A DNA stretch of 64,000 nucleotides, from contig NC_081415.1 of the NCBI RefSeq assembly GCF_030272615.1, positions 105,289,796 to 105,353,795 on the forward strand, read 5' to 3'. Numbering within the stretch: position 1 is the first letter of the stretch; every line of letters starts with the position of its first letter. Both the position numbers and the translations under genes were made by a program. Of the stretch, positions 49,768 through 61,909 are shown one piece after another. This stretch comes from Cryptomeria japonica. Lineage: Eukaryota; Streptophyta; Pinopsida; Cupressales; Cupressaceae. The notes beneath the pieces are model-generated. The model was not told the DNA's origin, searched no databases, and saw nothing but the letters and a program-made list of their open reading frames with translations.

Positions 49768-50684
49768 TGTAAGGAAGTTAAGTAGCGGAAACAACTTCCT
49801 ACACTAACCTTGAGAGGAGGGTAATGCAACCTACACTAACCTTGAGAGGAGGGTAATGCAAAACTTTTTCAGATCATTACAACAGTTACAGAAAATAGAA
49901 ATAGATATAATAGCATTCATACCACAACACAGTGATTTACGTGGGGAAAACCCTTTCGGGAGAAAAACCCCACCCTCCAAAAGCAGCTCAATATTTTATT
50001 CAGCAATCAAAAACAGATTACAACATACTTGCAGAGCAAGCTCTTCGCAGGAGTACCACTAATCAGAGATTCAGAGGCAACTCAATAGCCATAAGACTCT
50101 TACACACAACCTCTATCTCACACACCTCATAAATAGGAGATACAATACAAAAAACCGTCAAACGGTATTACAAAACCATGGGCTAAAACCACCCAATAAG
50201 GTGTAGCCGACCTTATCTCCCTTCTATGACATGTTAAAGCACACATCAACATGTGTCGCTCCCTTTTACAGCTCATTTATGTATCCGATACAAATTATTT
50301 TTCCTATTTCAGGAGTACAAACTTCCGGAGGCCATAACTTGAGAACCGGGTGTCCGATTGACGAACCGTTTGAAGCGCCGGAAAGCTCGCGAAGTGCTCT
50401 ATCACCTCGTAACCCGCTTCGCCGGTTACAGCCACTTTTCAGGGCGTTTCGGAGCCTCTAAAGTCCCCAAATTTAAGTTTAAACATTTTATTGCACCCCT
50501 CCAAGACGAAAACTTTAATATCTTCAAAACTAGCTGTGACCTTGCGACGCAACTTTACCGGAATGCTTATCTAGCCAACCAGAAGCTTCAGGGAGAGTTT
50601 CGCACCATTTCGTGCTCAAATGAAAACTTACTATAAATAGTAACCTCACATAAATGCAAGGTTGAGACACCATTTTTCCCAACA
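49768..50684 (-). repeat. 5' LTR of the young Copia
   Basis: 917 bases, same ends and internal 31-base duplication as 44627-45543. The six differences seen are five transitions and one transversion. Confidence 0.95.
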
Positions 50685-50849
50685 CTATCAACATACCATT
50701 TATCCCCTGTGTTTCATGCATGTAGGGCTATTTGAACAAACATGGTTTTTTCTTTGTTTTCTTGATCCAGTCTCCTTCTAAATCTTTGTTGATTCATTCT
50801 TATTTTTGCCATGCACATTCTCATTGTTTTGTCTCAGAGGCTCAACAAA

Positions 50850-52760
50850 AGTAATTATGCAAAACTGTGCTATGTGACCAAATTTGTTGCACTTGTAGCA
50901 AATAACATGTTATAATCCATTAGAGGAGAAAATGAATTATAGTTACTTTTGGAGAAACCAATATAATCCTTTGTACAAATTCTGTAGTCTATTGCTTTGT
51001 GACAAAAATGATTACATAAAAAACCCATGAAACGAATGATGTTTGGTTATACGTGATTGTCTTTGATGAAATAAATTTTTGAGGCTGTTCTTGTTTTCCT
51101 TTGGAGGTGGATTGTTCTTTTGTGGGACTTTATTCTCCTCCTTGTTGCCTTCCATTTTTGTGGAACTCTTGAGAGACTTAATGTAGCTTTTTGTCTTTTC
51201 TTTGCTCACCTTTTGTGGAAAATCTGTAGCATTAGACATATAGCCTCCTTTGTCTTATTTTAATTTTTGACAAAATCAAGACCAATTTTAATAAATGGCG
51301 ACCTTTGTGAACTGATGATATCATCTAATATTTTGATGCTTTTATCAAACTTCAAGCTTCCATTCAACTATTCAATAGATTTATCCATCTCCTTTCATAA
51401 GGAAATGATTTCAAACTCCATTATTTCAAACGAGATTCCTTTTCCTTAAGTTGATCTCTTATTACTTCCTCAATTTGTTTTGCCTCTTCTACTTGCAATT
51501 TCAAATCTACAATAATTTTATCCAATTTTTCAAGACTCTATTTTAGTTTTTCTTGGGCTTCATTATCCTCTTGAATTCATAGACTTTGTTTTGAATTTTG
51601 TTTCTTAAGTTTCTCATTCTTTATATAAGCATAATGGAGTTCTTCCTCAAGATTGACATCCTCCTTAAAGTCTTTTCTTCTTTGTCTTTGTCTCTATCAT
51701 TCTTTACTTCTCTTGCAAAGAAGAGTATGTCTTCTCTATCACTGCTTGAACTTTCTTGGCTCTTCCCTTTGATGAGATATCATTTTTTCTTGAATAAAGA
51801 CTCTCTTTGTATTTTTGATAATCCTTCTTCTTCTTCTTCTTCTTTTCATATTGACCTTTCTTGTGGCTCTTCTTTGATGATTTTTTCTTCATTTATTTTT
51901 TATCCATGGTACTTTCATTCTTATCATGCAAATATTTAGAAGCAAAATGTCCTATTGTACCTCAATGAAAGAATTTGGATTGTAACTTACCTTGATGTTT
52001 TTTGGATCCTTTCTTAGCTTTCTCATAAAGTGGACTTCTTCCCCATCCTTTTATTTTCTTGAACTCTCACTTGGTTCACATAATTTATTCTTTCTCTTCC
52101 TTGATGCTTTAAAGATTGCCTCCATTTTTGATGGCTTGTCTTCAATCCTCATTTCCTAGGAAGTAAGAAGCCCATGCAACTTATCCTTTGTCAATTTCTA
52201 GATCTCTCATTTCTTCAATCAACTTAGGAATCAAATCTAAGAGGTTATAAACACCTTAATACCTTTTGAATAATCATGACTTATTAAACTTCTTCACCAA
52301 GACCTCTTATTGTGTTCACAATCTCATCAACACAAAGCAAATAAGAGGCTTTGTTTTCTTCTTCTTTCATCTTGAGGATTTTGAATTGTTTTCAATTAGT
52401 TTGAAGCTTTTCCTTCTTCACTTTATCATCTCCTTCATAGATATTCTTCAACTCATCCCACATGCTCTTAGCTGATTTGCAATGCGACTTTTATAATGTT
52501 CGATTCAAATAATCAACATAAGATCACATGCTTGACTTTCATAATTTCTCACTTTCTTTCTTCCCTTGATGATCCATTGGGGGAGTTGAAGGGGATGTGT
52601 AGCCATTTACAAGTGATTGGCAAATATCACACCATAAGGCATTCAAATGGGTTTCTATCCTTATGCTCCAAAAGGCATATTTTGTTCCATCAAACAATTG
52701 TCCTTTGTTTAAAGAGAATCCATATCTCTCTTGCCTAGTCGTACATTCTCTCTTAGATCA
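50850..52760 (-). pseudogene. Old Copia gag remnant with two zinc-knuckle relics
   Basis: On the minus strand, 'DELKNIYEGDDKVKKEKLQT' and 'VDEIVNTIRGLGEEV' (about 52460-52270) match the UBN2-type gag of plant Copia elements. A decayed first knuckle ('GTIGHFASK') lies near 51980-51930, followed by a Lys-rich linker (51892-51704). A second knuckle 'CYKCNKFGHIAQFC' is intact near 50893-50850. Several stops and shifts interrupt the frame. The young Copia insertion at 50685 separates this from the matching protease motif at 44626. Confidence 0.7.
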
Positions 52761-52795
52761 TCCTTGAAGAAGTTAGGCTATATCTGAAGGAACCT

Positions 52796-52807
52796 TCTCT
52801 AATACCA
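52796..52807 (-). promoter_or_regulatory. Decayed primer-binding site of the old Copia
   Basis: The minus strand reads TGGTATTAGAGA, ten of twelve bases as in the initiator tRNA-Met site, two bases inside the 5' LTR (52810). Confidence 0.6.
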
Positions 52808-52809
52808 AT

Positions 52810-53956
52810 TAAAGAGCACTTAGTTAACTAAGTTGGGCGAGGTGAATAAGTATAAAAAAACCTTTTTTTTAAACTTAATTAATTACGATAGAAATATTTC
52901 AAAACTTAATAATCCATAACAATAAAACAAATACAAGATCTACCAATTAGGAACATAAGAAGAATACACGATTTATGTAAAATCCTTGCAGGAGAAAACT
53001 ACAACATTATATTGCTTGTATTCGAAATTTCTTACAATCTTCATAGGCTCCAACCCATAGGATACACTGATCCCCTTTATATGATTTGTATGCACCGACC
53101 CACTAAAGATACTAATCCCGACAACTAAGCACCAACTCAACAAGAGACACCAATCTCTTTAAGAATAATGCACCAACCTCCAAAAGAGTAATGTGATGAG
53201 TACTTGATCTTCTTCTTGAATTAGATGTAATTCTCTTTTACAAATCGATTTAAAAATTTGCCAAAATATGTCTTAACTTAACATCTCTTAGGTCTACCAA
53301 AAATTCTTCTTCAAATCTACTTATAATCTTCGCTAGTTTTTGCTAATGATCTGCAATAACATTCTGGATAAGTCTACTATGATATCTCTTCACAAATTTG
53401 TTCTTAAGCTAGCTATAAATGACTTTTATACCTGCTCTTCCATATAAAATATTTTCAATAAATACTTGTTGAAATAAACCTCAAACAATATTCTTTTTCT
53501 ACATGCTAAAGCACCCCTTTACCAATGGATGCAACTCTCCAAATCAGGTTTACCTAATGCAACAAAAACCACAATAAAATTAAATTTGTTGTAAAAAATG
53601 GGTGCTCATCCTAATGAGGCCGACGTAAGAAAAATGGTTTTTAATTAATGTATTTGCAACCCCTAGGTAGAATGTACCTCTCAAGAGTGTTGTCCCTCAT
53701 TAAAAAAAATAAAACCATTTCGAATTCCCTAAAAATAGGGCTACATCAAGAGGAAGTCATCCCTTTGTATCAAATGATAATTTTGCATTTATTTTTCTTC
53801 TCCAAAAATGGGTCGAACAATGTATATACAATTATGCAATTTAATATTTAAATTGTCTTCTTACCTGTCCAACAAAGCTCAAAAGTAGTGCCATATATTT
53901 AGTGGAATCTATCCTCCAATCTTGGTCTTATAACACCTTTGATATCAATGAAAACA
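52810..53956 (-). repeat. 5' LTR of the old Copia element
   Basis: Plus-strand ends TAAAGAGCAC and GAAAACA. Collinear with 30541-31715 but diverged by many substitutions and small indels (1,147 against 1,175 bases). Confidence 0.7.
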
Positions 53957-54588
53957 AAGATCCCGAGGATGCCAAAAAAGACACAGGGGATGCTAGGGGA
54001 CAATGCCCCCCCGCTGTCTTGGAGACAACTAGTTGTACCTTGTAGCCCACCAACTTTTTCAATTGATTTAAAAATAAATAAAATATGTTAGGTTGGCCCA
54101 TAAGGACCTGGCTACTCCTTCCTTCCTCCCCCACCCCTTTAAACCATACCTAAATCTAATAGGATTGTCAAAAGAAGTAAAAAAAAAAAACAATCACATT
54201 TTAAAAATGTGTGTTTTGTACTTGGAATGGAGCTCAATCTACTTTTTGAAAGTTATATTATGCAATATAATGCTAATCTGGATGCCATTTTTAGAAAACA
54301 TAAATATAGTATCATTGACAAGGAGACCAAGAGGATTAGTGCTTTTGGTGTATGAGATCATGATTGTATAGATTAGTTGAAATTGGACAATTTGGGGAAC
54401 ATGCATTGATAGCCAAAATTGCAACTATTGTGACTATAATTTGGAATCAAGATTATGGACACATCACTTTTGTTTACCTCTCTCATTTGGCTAGAGAGAA
54501 ATTGGTTAATGGAATTCTTGACACTCAACATTGATAGATACAAGGTGTATGGGGGGGTTTTCCAAGACAAAAAATAGCTAAGAACATT
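53957..54588. other. Flank with a partial third copy of the 566-bp unit
   Basis: 53957-54139 repeats the end of the 29409-30540 units ('gaggatgccaaaaaaga', 'gctaggggacaat', 'ggttggcccataaggac'). The rest to 54588 has an A-run near 54180 and no recognised gene. Confidence 0.6.
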
Positions 54589-55413
54589 TGTAGACACCTA
54601 AAATTGTCCAGTCTAATTAAATAAATATTTTATTTATTTAATTACTTTAGCCTAATTCAATAAATATTTTATTTATTTAATTACTTTAGCCCAATTCTTC
54701 TATTAATTGAATAAATCTTTATTTATTTAATTAATTCATTTATACTCTTCTAGCCTTATTTCTCATTTAAATAAATACCTTTATTTATTTAAATTCCCCT
54801 TTTCCTAAATTAAATAAATATCTTATTTATTTAATTGATCCCACTTCCTCTATTAATTAAATAAATCTTTATTTATTTAATTAATTCATTAGCCTTTTCC
54901 ACCAATGACACATGTCATTCATCTCTTAATTCCTACACTATCTACCCTCTCATTATTTTATTATTTTCTCTACCTACCCTCTAATCTTAGCTGACCATTT
55001 ATCTGTTACACCTCTCAATCTTATCCCTCCATTTCATATAGTGTCTTTTATATAAGGAGATGCTTCCTTCATTATCAAACCCTAACTGATCAATTGACTA
55101 CCTGACTACACTACGCTTTAGAACTTTCATATGCAATCCTACTTGCAACCACATTTCTGTTCTTTGTTGAGCTCTTGTGCACATATAAAATCTGAGAGCA
55201 AATATATCAAGCAAGATCAATGGAGATAGGAAGAATGGAGATCCAAACCCTATTGGACATGTGATGGTATAATCTTTGTGATTTCATTTGATTTGCATTG
55301 TCTTAGGTAATCTTCATATGTTATGGTGGATCTTTGTTGTTGTTAGGCTAGGGTTTTGTGGTTGAATTCATTTAGCCTTTCAATATTGTTGTTATCCATT
55401 TTCATTGTAAACA
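54589..55413 (+). repeat. 5' LTR of the Gypsy element
   Basis: Begins TGTAGACACCTAAAATTG and ends TTGTAAACA; the interior starts 'ttttgggatgcctggtggg', a Gypsy-type primer-site context (tRNA not assigned). The U3 part (54610-54890) carries about six palindromic blocks of the form ATTAAATAAAT-n-TTATTTATTTAAT. Confidence 0.65.
55048..55057 (+). promoter_or_regulatory. TATA box of the Gypsy LTR
   Basis: 'ttatataagg' about 460 bases into the LTR, followed by 'agatgcttccttcatt'. The position suits a U3 promoter. Confidence 0.6.
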
Positions 55414-57794
55414 TTTTGGGATGCCTGGTGGGACCCTTGTCCCTTTTTGCTTTTAACATCTTTTGTGCAAATTTTGTGTTTTTGAAGTTGCAGATCTGAC
55501 ATTTCCGGCAATATTTTGACATTTTCGCGTCTGTGCACTTTCGAATTGCATTTTTGATTTTCTGCTATGTTTATGACATCTAGAATTGTGTCTGCATCTT
55601 CGACATTATTTCACTTTTTTTTTGCAGATTGCAGGATCGCGTCTGTGTTCCCGAATCGCATTTGTGAACCTCTGAACCATGTCTGTGTTTTTGACAGTAT
55701 TTTTATTTTCCAGATTGTAGGTTTTCATTATAGGCGCATTTGTGGGCAATTTAATCACATATGTGAGATCTAATCATGTTTGTGATCATTTTAATCACGT
55801 CCGTGTCTTGCAGGATTTTCTGTTTTGCATTTTTTTTGCAGAAACGCGTCTGTGTTATGGAATTGCGTCTCCGTAGGGTAAAATCGCATCTGTGTAGGGT
55901 AAAATCATGTTTGTGTTTTAATTTTATTTTTTTTCCTCATTTAAGGTTTTCATTTTTTGCCATTTTGTCTTGCATTTAATGTTTCAGATATGGTTTATAT
56001 TGAGCTAGCATTTTCAGATCTAGCTAACAAAATTGGTGCAACTTGTCTTGAAAGCAAAATCGTTTTGGCGGAGGCCCCTATTTCACAAAGTCTCTTTGGA
56101 TCTAAAATTTACCTAACTTGTGTGCTTACAGGAAGGGGTGATCATTTGAAACAATCCAAACTACTAACAAATATTTGTTGTAGGATCTTGGTAAGGGTTT
56201 TTGATCTTTATTGTGTGTCTTGTTTTCATAGACTAGCAACCACTTCAATTGGTGCACTAAAATTGAACTAGTATCTTTTGTGTCTTGGGCAATAGGCTCT
56301 TTTTGTTTAATCTTTAGAGGGTATGTCTCCCTGTGTGGTCATCAAGACTACTAGTGAGGAGAGAATGACCCAAGTGGTAGCAAGGAAAAACCATCCTCTT
56401 CTAAACCACTATAAATAATTGTATCCATGGTAAAAACTATGGATAATGTGTGCTAATTAGTTAATACTAACTATGTCTCCCCATAAACCCATTTGATCAA
56501 ATTTATTTGATCAGTTGTAGGGCATAACCCCTACCTGCTAGGAGCCTTCTGTATTTACAGAGCTGAAAGGGCCACCTATATGGCCACACGAGTGGATGCC
56601 CTTACTAGCACCTTTTTGTTTTAGAAGCTAAAATCCTTCTAGTTGTTGGGGCAAGAGGTCAGACCTCTAGAGCGGCCCACACACATACAGTTCTTAGTAA
56701 AGATACAAAGTTCACCACGAGGAGTTTTCGTGGGGACTGATGCTTGGCTACCCCGAGAAGTGAGTGCCAAGGGTGGAGCCAGTAGGGTCAAGCATCTAAG
56801 TATCCGCTCTGAATAGCGTACCCTCATGTGGGATCAACAACTATTGTCCTGGCCGGCCACAAGAATTGTGTTTGACTTATTTTAAACAATCAAACATTCA
56901 AGACCAAACATCAAAACAATGTGTCTTTTGTGTCTTCAAGGGTATGCAAAACAATTTTACATCAAACAACACACTTTTATTTGAGTCTTTTTGAGTCTAA
57001 ACAATTACAAACATTGAGTCCTCATCAACACTGTGTCCTCTTGTCACAAAAAACAATCAAACATTCAGATTTGGTCACAACAAACAACTTTACAAATTGG
57101 AAAAATTGCACAAAGTTTTCAGAAACACGTCTGTGTCTGACAGAACCGCATTTGTGTCATCTAACCATGTCTGTGAAGGGCAAAAATGTGTCTGTGTCCT
57201 TTGAGCAACATTGCATTTACAAAATCTTAGAAACATGTCTGTGTCTGACAGAACCACGTCTGTGCTATTTAAGCACGTCTGTGAAGTATACAAGCACGTC
57301 TGTGTTCAGAATTGAAAACTTTCATAATCCAGCAAACAAGAACAGTTAGTTTCAGACTTATTGAGCTTCCTAGGTATCTCTCTAGGTTTTCATCTAGAAT
57401 TCAACCTGTCTTTGGGTCTCACAAAGTCCATCATTGCTTTACATCTTGCATTACATTCACATTTGTCTAAACTTGAGTCAAAAGGTCACTTGCTTGTCCT
57501 CATCATACTTTGTCAACACACTACATACACCAACATTTTGGTAAGTGGTCCCTCATCAAGGTCTATCACCTTTGGGTCTCATTTGGTCTTACTTAGAGTC
57601 AAGGTCAACTTACCTCATCAAGAGAAACTCTCATCTCTTTGGAAGCCACACCTACTCTACTACATACATACTTGGTCTTACACTTTGGACATTGCAAGTA
57701 AACTTTAGATTCATTTACATTCCATCCAACTCTTGGTCTTCCATACTCTTTCCATTTTCATCTAGTCTCATACATCTTGGTCAATACCTAGTTC
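55414..57794 (+). other. Gypsy leader with recurring ACGTCTGTG motifs
   Basis: No convincing protein. Two clusters (about 55520-55920 and 57120-57310) repeat variants of (A/G)C(G/A)(T/C)GTCTGTG, often followed by 'tctgaca' or 'ttt'. Between them is a more complex stretch (56630-56880) with 'ggtcagacctctagag' and 'tggccggcca' palindromes. Confidence 0.55.
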
Positions 57795-59680
57795 ATGGTT
57801 GAAACCCATTCCCAAAAATCTAGAAGAGAAGCTAAAGAGGCTCAAGAGTCCGCAAACATGAGTTCCTATGAGTATGACAATAATATCTTTTTTAATTCTG
57901 ATCATACCATATTACCTGACATGGATGCCTATAGAAACATTCCAAATGTTGAGAACATGGACACTATAAACAACAATGATATGCACAATGACAATATGGA
58001 CAATATTTCAGTACATTCGGTAGAAGTGGAAGACTCCATTATGGATCCCCGTTTCAATTGATTGGTTGAGGAAATAACGAGGAGAGATAGACAATATTTC
58101 TTACAAGTGATGGCACAAAGTGGAGCCAAGATCCCTCATGATTTTGACATGTCTCAAATAATGGAAAATCGACCTTTGCAACAAACTCACTCCAACATGG
58201 ATCAAAGGAGGCCTAATAGTGGAGGCAATAGAGGACCACATCTTGTGCCTGAATCACCATCATCTTTGTTTCAAAAACCAGAGGTCCCATACACACATGG
58301 TCAAGCATATGATACTCACCTTCGTAGACCATTATGGAAGTCTTATGCAGAAAAATATACTCAATCACATACCAATGCTAAGGACCAACCACCAAAGCAA
58401 TTGGATATCCAGAGGCATGTTCAAAATTTGGACATAAGGAAACTCCGCATCAAATTTGGGGGCAACACAATAGAACAAACTCATGACATGCCTACAGAGT
58501 ATGGTATACATGGACAAAGCAGATATTCCATTCCTCATCATGACTCTATACCAAGTGGTCCATATACGCAACATCATTATAGACCTCCTCCATATGAACA
58601 TGTGTATGATCAATATCATCCATATATGCAACATGCTCCTCCTCCACCCGGTGGCTCAGGCATGGGGTATGGTCCAAGAAGTCGGTCTCCACCCAAGAAC
58701 AATTTGGAACAACAAATCAAGGATTTATAAAAGAAAATGGAGGACATAAATACATCGAAGCCAACTTACACAATGAGAGACATATGTCCTTATCCATTTG
58801 ACAAGAGCATTCCAATGCCTCCTTTTCCTACACATTTTGTGACACCTAAGTTTGATAAGTATAGAGGAAAAGGGGATCCTAAGGCACATATAAGACAATT
58901 TTTCACAACTTGCATTGAGGTAGCAGCAGAAGAGACATATTTGATGAGATTATTCCCACAAAGCTTAGGTGATCAAGCTATGGAATGGTTCTCCCAACTC
59001 CCACCTGGAATTAAGTCATGGAGTGAATTAGCAGAGGCATTTATTCAACATTTCTCATACAACATAGAGACATACATATCAGTCACTACTTTGTGCAACA
59101 CCAAACAAAGGGATGGAGAGTCTTTTTCATCATTTTTACAAAGATGGAGGAATCTAGCTAGCAGATGCTCTTGTAAAATTTCACTAAAACAAATGGTAGA
59201 GATGTTCACCGAAAATGTTAACAAAGACATTGGTTATGACTTGAGAAAAGCTTGTTTGTCCACCTTCAAGGACGTCATTGAAAAAGGCTTAGCGACAGAG
59301 AAGGTCCTAATTGAACAAGGAGTCATCAAAATATTTAAAGAAAACAAAGAGGACTTTAAAGGAAAAGACAAGCCAAGATTTTGGAATAAAAACAAGAACA
59401 CAGTCAATGATGGTGTTGTTGATGCCAATACAATATGACCCAAAATCATTTTTTTTGGATCAAGCTCTACAAACAATCAGGTGAATACTCAAACAACTTC
59501 CAAATCATGAAGGAAGTACACTCCATTGGGAGAACCACTAGTGTTCGTTTTCAAAAAGCTAGTGGAAAACAAGTAATCACAATTCCAGATCTCCGTCCAT
59601 ATGAGCCAAAGGTTAAACCAAATTGGTGGAATGATGATGAGTACTATGAATTTCATAAGAGCAAGGGACATAAAACATGA
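57795..59680 (+). pseudogene. Gypsy gag with in-frame stops and a frameshift
   Basis: Starts 'MVETHSQKSRREAKEAQES'. After an acidic and then a Pro/Tyr/His-rich N-terminal half comes the retrotransposon gag core: 'PTHFVTPKFDKYRGKGDPKA' to 'AEAFIQHFSYNIETY' and 'ESFSSFLQRWRNLASRC' (58737-59240). Stops at 58059 (TGA), 58728 (TAA) and 59436 (TGA) lie in one register. The frame then shifts, and the knuckle-like tail 'YYEFHKSKGHKT' is followed by TGA (59678). The protein would package element RNA into particles. Most stops fit C-to-T change. Confidence 0.75.
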
Positions 59681-59770
59681 AATTGTCATCAACTGAAGAA
59701 CATCATACAAGATCTCATTGATAGAGGTGACATTGAGATTGAAGGACATTCATCCAACCAAGAACATGAG

Positions 59771-60883
59771 ATGTTTAAGGAACCATTCCCAAAGCATGAC
59801 AAGGGAAAAGCTAAAGCCATAGATGACCAAACCAACTATACCAAAGCATCTTATAACTATGATTCAACTATCAATCACATTTCGATTGACAATTATGTCT
59901 CTACCATTATCATCAAGGACAACACGCCTGAGAATTCTTCCCAAAGGCCCAAGATTGTCCTAAAAGGCATTGGATCTTCTTCTGAACCTGCCTCTGAATG
60001 TAATGTTACAACTCGTCAAGGTAAATTCACTTTGCAAGGTGCTCCAGCTAAAAACATCGCTTCATCATCAACTAAGCCTGAGTATGACCTTGTAGAACAG
60101 TTAGGGAAGACACCCGCACTCATTTCAATCCTTGAGCTCATGCGCATATCCCCTGCACATAAAGCCATTCTTGACAAAACTTTGAGAGACACTTCTATCC
60201 CTACTGATCTGAATGTGGACTAGTTTCAAGCCATAGTGGGATACCTTTTCATTCCACACTCCCTTACGTTCATAGAAGCCAATGACGCTTCTGTAAGTCA
60301 ACCACATAGTGCACCGCTACATATTGAAGCCTTCATACACAAACATTGAATAAAACGAGTCTTGATAGATGGAGGAGCTGGTCTTACCATATGTACTTTG
60401 AACACAATAATACAATTGCGATATTTAGACAAAGATGTGAATGCTACAAACAAAATTACCATCAAAGCATATGATGATGAAGAGCGTTCATCCAAAGGCA
60501 CAATCACCTTACCTCTCAGAGTTGGGCCAGTTACAAAAGATGTGGTTTGTCAGGTCCTAGACCTTGATCTCACATACGATATATTGCTAGGATGCCCATG
60601 GATTCATGAGATGAGCGCAGTCCCATCTACATATGATCGATGTATCAAGTTTCCACACAATGAAGTTGAAGTGACCATCAAAGCTGACTCAAATCCATTC
60701 ATATATTGCAATAACCTACAAGCAAGATCAAAAATAGCAATCCCAGTCAATCAAGAAATTCCATCCTCGACATATGTGGATCCAGAATCCTTGAAACCTT
60801 CAACATCCAAACAAGAAGAGCTCAAAGAAAGGTTCAAGATTAAAGACATGGGATGTGGTGAGTATATCTTTCATGTTGATTAA
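59771..60883 (+). pseudogene. Gypsy linker and aspartic protease
   Basis: Continues the register of the gag tail, with stops at 60221 and 60347. The protease begins at 60362 with 'VLIDGGAGLTICTLNTI', where D-G-G replaces the D-S/T-G of most retropepsins, a variant common in this Gypsy lineage. It continues with 'LTYDILLGCPWIHEM' (the ILG flap-side motif). It ends with TAA just after 'GEYIFHVD'. No RT follows. Confidence 0.7.
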
Positions 60884-61525
60884 CTCCCACTATCTCCTAA
60901 GGTATTCAGTCGACAGGGAAAATCTATAAACAATTTGCAAGGAATTGGGTGTGAACCACCTAGTGTTGTGGCTACTAAGTCTAAATGCAAATCTCCTCTA
61001 GTGGTGCAAGCATCTCTTGATATCAATAGCCCTAAGAGTGGTTCCAGCGAAGAATCTATTGAGCTTATCACCAGCCCTCTTGAGAACTGATATAGCCTTA
61101 CCATTTTATCCACTCATTCCATTTCCATTCCTCTCCCAAACTTGGATGAACAAGAATTACAAAAGCCCTTACTCATTGGGGATAAAAAATCTATCTTTGA
61201 AAAGAAAATTCTAAAAGTCAAAAATAAAGAAAAGTCCTTTAGTCCAGATCAAAATCAAAAGCTATTGGACTCTGCAAAAATCAAAGTCAAGGATAAAAGT
61301 ACTATGAAAGAAAAAGAGCAAGAGATGATCTCCCCTAATATCAAAATAACTAGGGGCAAAATTTCTAAAATTTTAAGTGAAAAAGCATACTTGTTGATCC
61401 TAGGTCTCCATCATGCTACCATACTTTCACTTCTTTTCACAATCATAAGCCTTCATCACTCATCCACTTGTTCCTTACATCCTTTCCCTTCTGGCGATAC
61501 ATCATAGACCTTTAATGGAGCTTCC
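60884..61525 (+). other. Decayed coding spacer at the pol deletion
   Basis: Lys-rich open pieces ('SIFEKKILKVKNKEKSF', near 61190-61240) with stops. RT, RNase H and integrase core would belong here in a complete element but no motif of them is visible. Confidence 0.5.
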
Positions 61526-61909
61526 TTGAGGGACTTTGTTATCAGGGATGCCCAAACTTCTTTAGATGACACGTATATGGGCCTGTGTAGTCCACACGCT
61601 AGTAATTCTATCTCAGTTCCTTTATCAAGGAAGAAAGGCACTCGAGCTACACATCATTTAGTCAAGGAACAATGCAACTATAATCATAAGGTAAAGCCTT
61701 GTACATTTGAGGTGGGTGACTTATTTCTCAGAAAAGATCCTAAGAACCAACAAGATAGAGAGAAGAAAGGCAAGTTTTAACCAAACTGGCTTGGTCCTTA
61801 CATCATTATAGCAGCCTATCTATTTGGTGCATATCAACTCTCAACCACAGATGGAAAACCTTTGGAGGATCCTATAAAAAACATGCACCTTCGCAGGTTT
61901 TACACATAG
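61526..61909 (+). pseudogene. Gypsy integrase C-terminal domain
   Basis: 'KPCTFEVGDLFLRKDPKN' and, after one in-frame TAA (61778-61780), 'PNWLGPYIII' and 'MHLRRFYT' before TAG at 61907. This is the GPY/F-type C-terminal module of Gypsy integrases, which contacts DNA. The zinc-binding and DDE catalytic parts are missing. Confidence 0.7.

Larger units (their letters stand above)
44627..50684 (-). mobile_element. Young full-length Copia retrotransposon
   Basis: LTRs of 917 bases each (44627-45543 and 49768-50684) differ at six positions by eye and are bounded by TG...CA. CTATC flanks both sides (44622-44626 and 50685-50689), a perfect 5-bp target duplication. The primer site, purine tract and complete gag-pol domain order are present. 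The polyprotein resembles the Tnt1/Tork group of Copia (inference from motifs). Two TAG stops interrupt the otherwise open frame. It sits in the old Copia immediately upstream of that element's protease motif. Confidence 0.95.
30541..53956 (-). mobile_element. Old Copia element carrying nested insertions
   Basis: Two diverged LTRs (30541-31715 and 52810-53956) bracket the remains of a minus-strand Copia. In transcription order these are primer site 52807-52796, gag with two zinc-knuckle relics (52760-50850), protease, pre-integrase and the end of RT with RNase H (44626-43260), then the 3' LTR. The interior is split by a foldback element (31751-43024) and a younger Copia (44627-50684). Without these insertions the element would be about 6.1 kb. 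Integrase and the first part of RT are deleted near 44150. The outer flanks do not form a target duplication (TTCCT left, AAGAT right). Confidence 0.7.
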
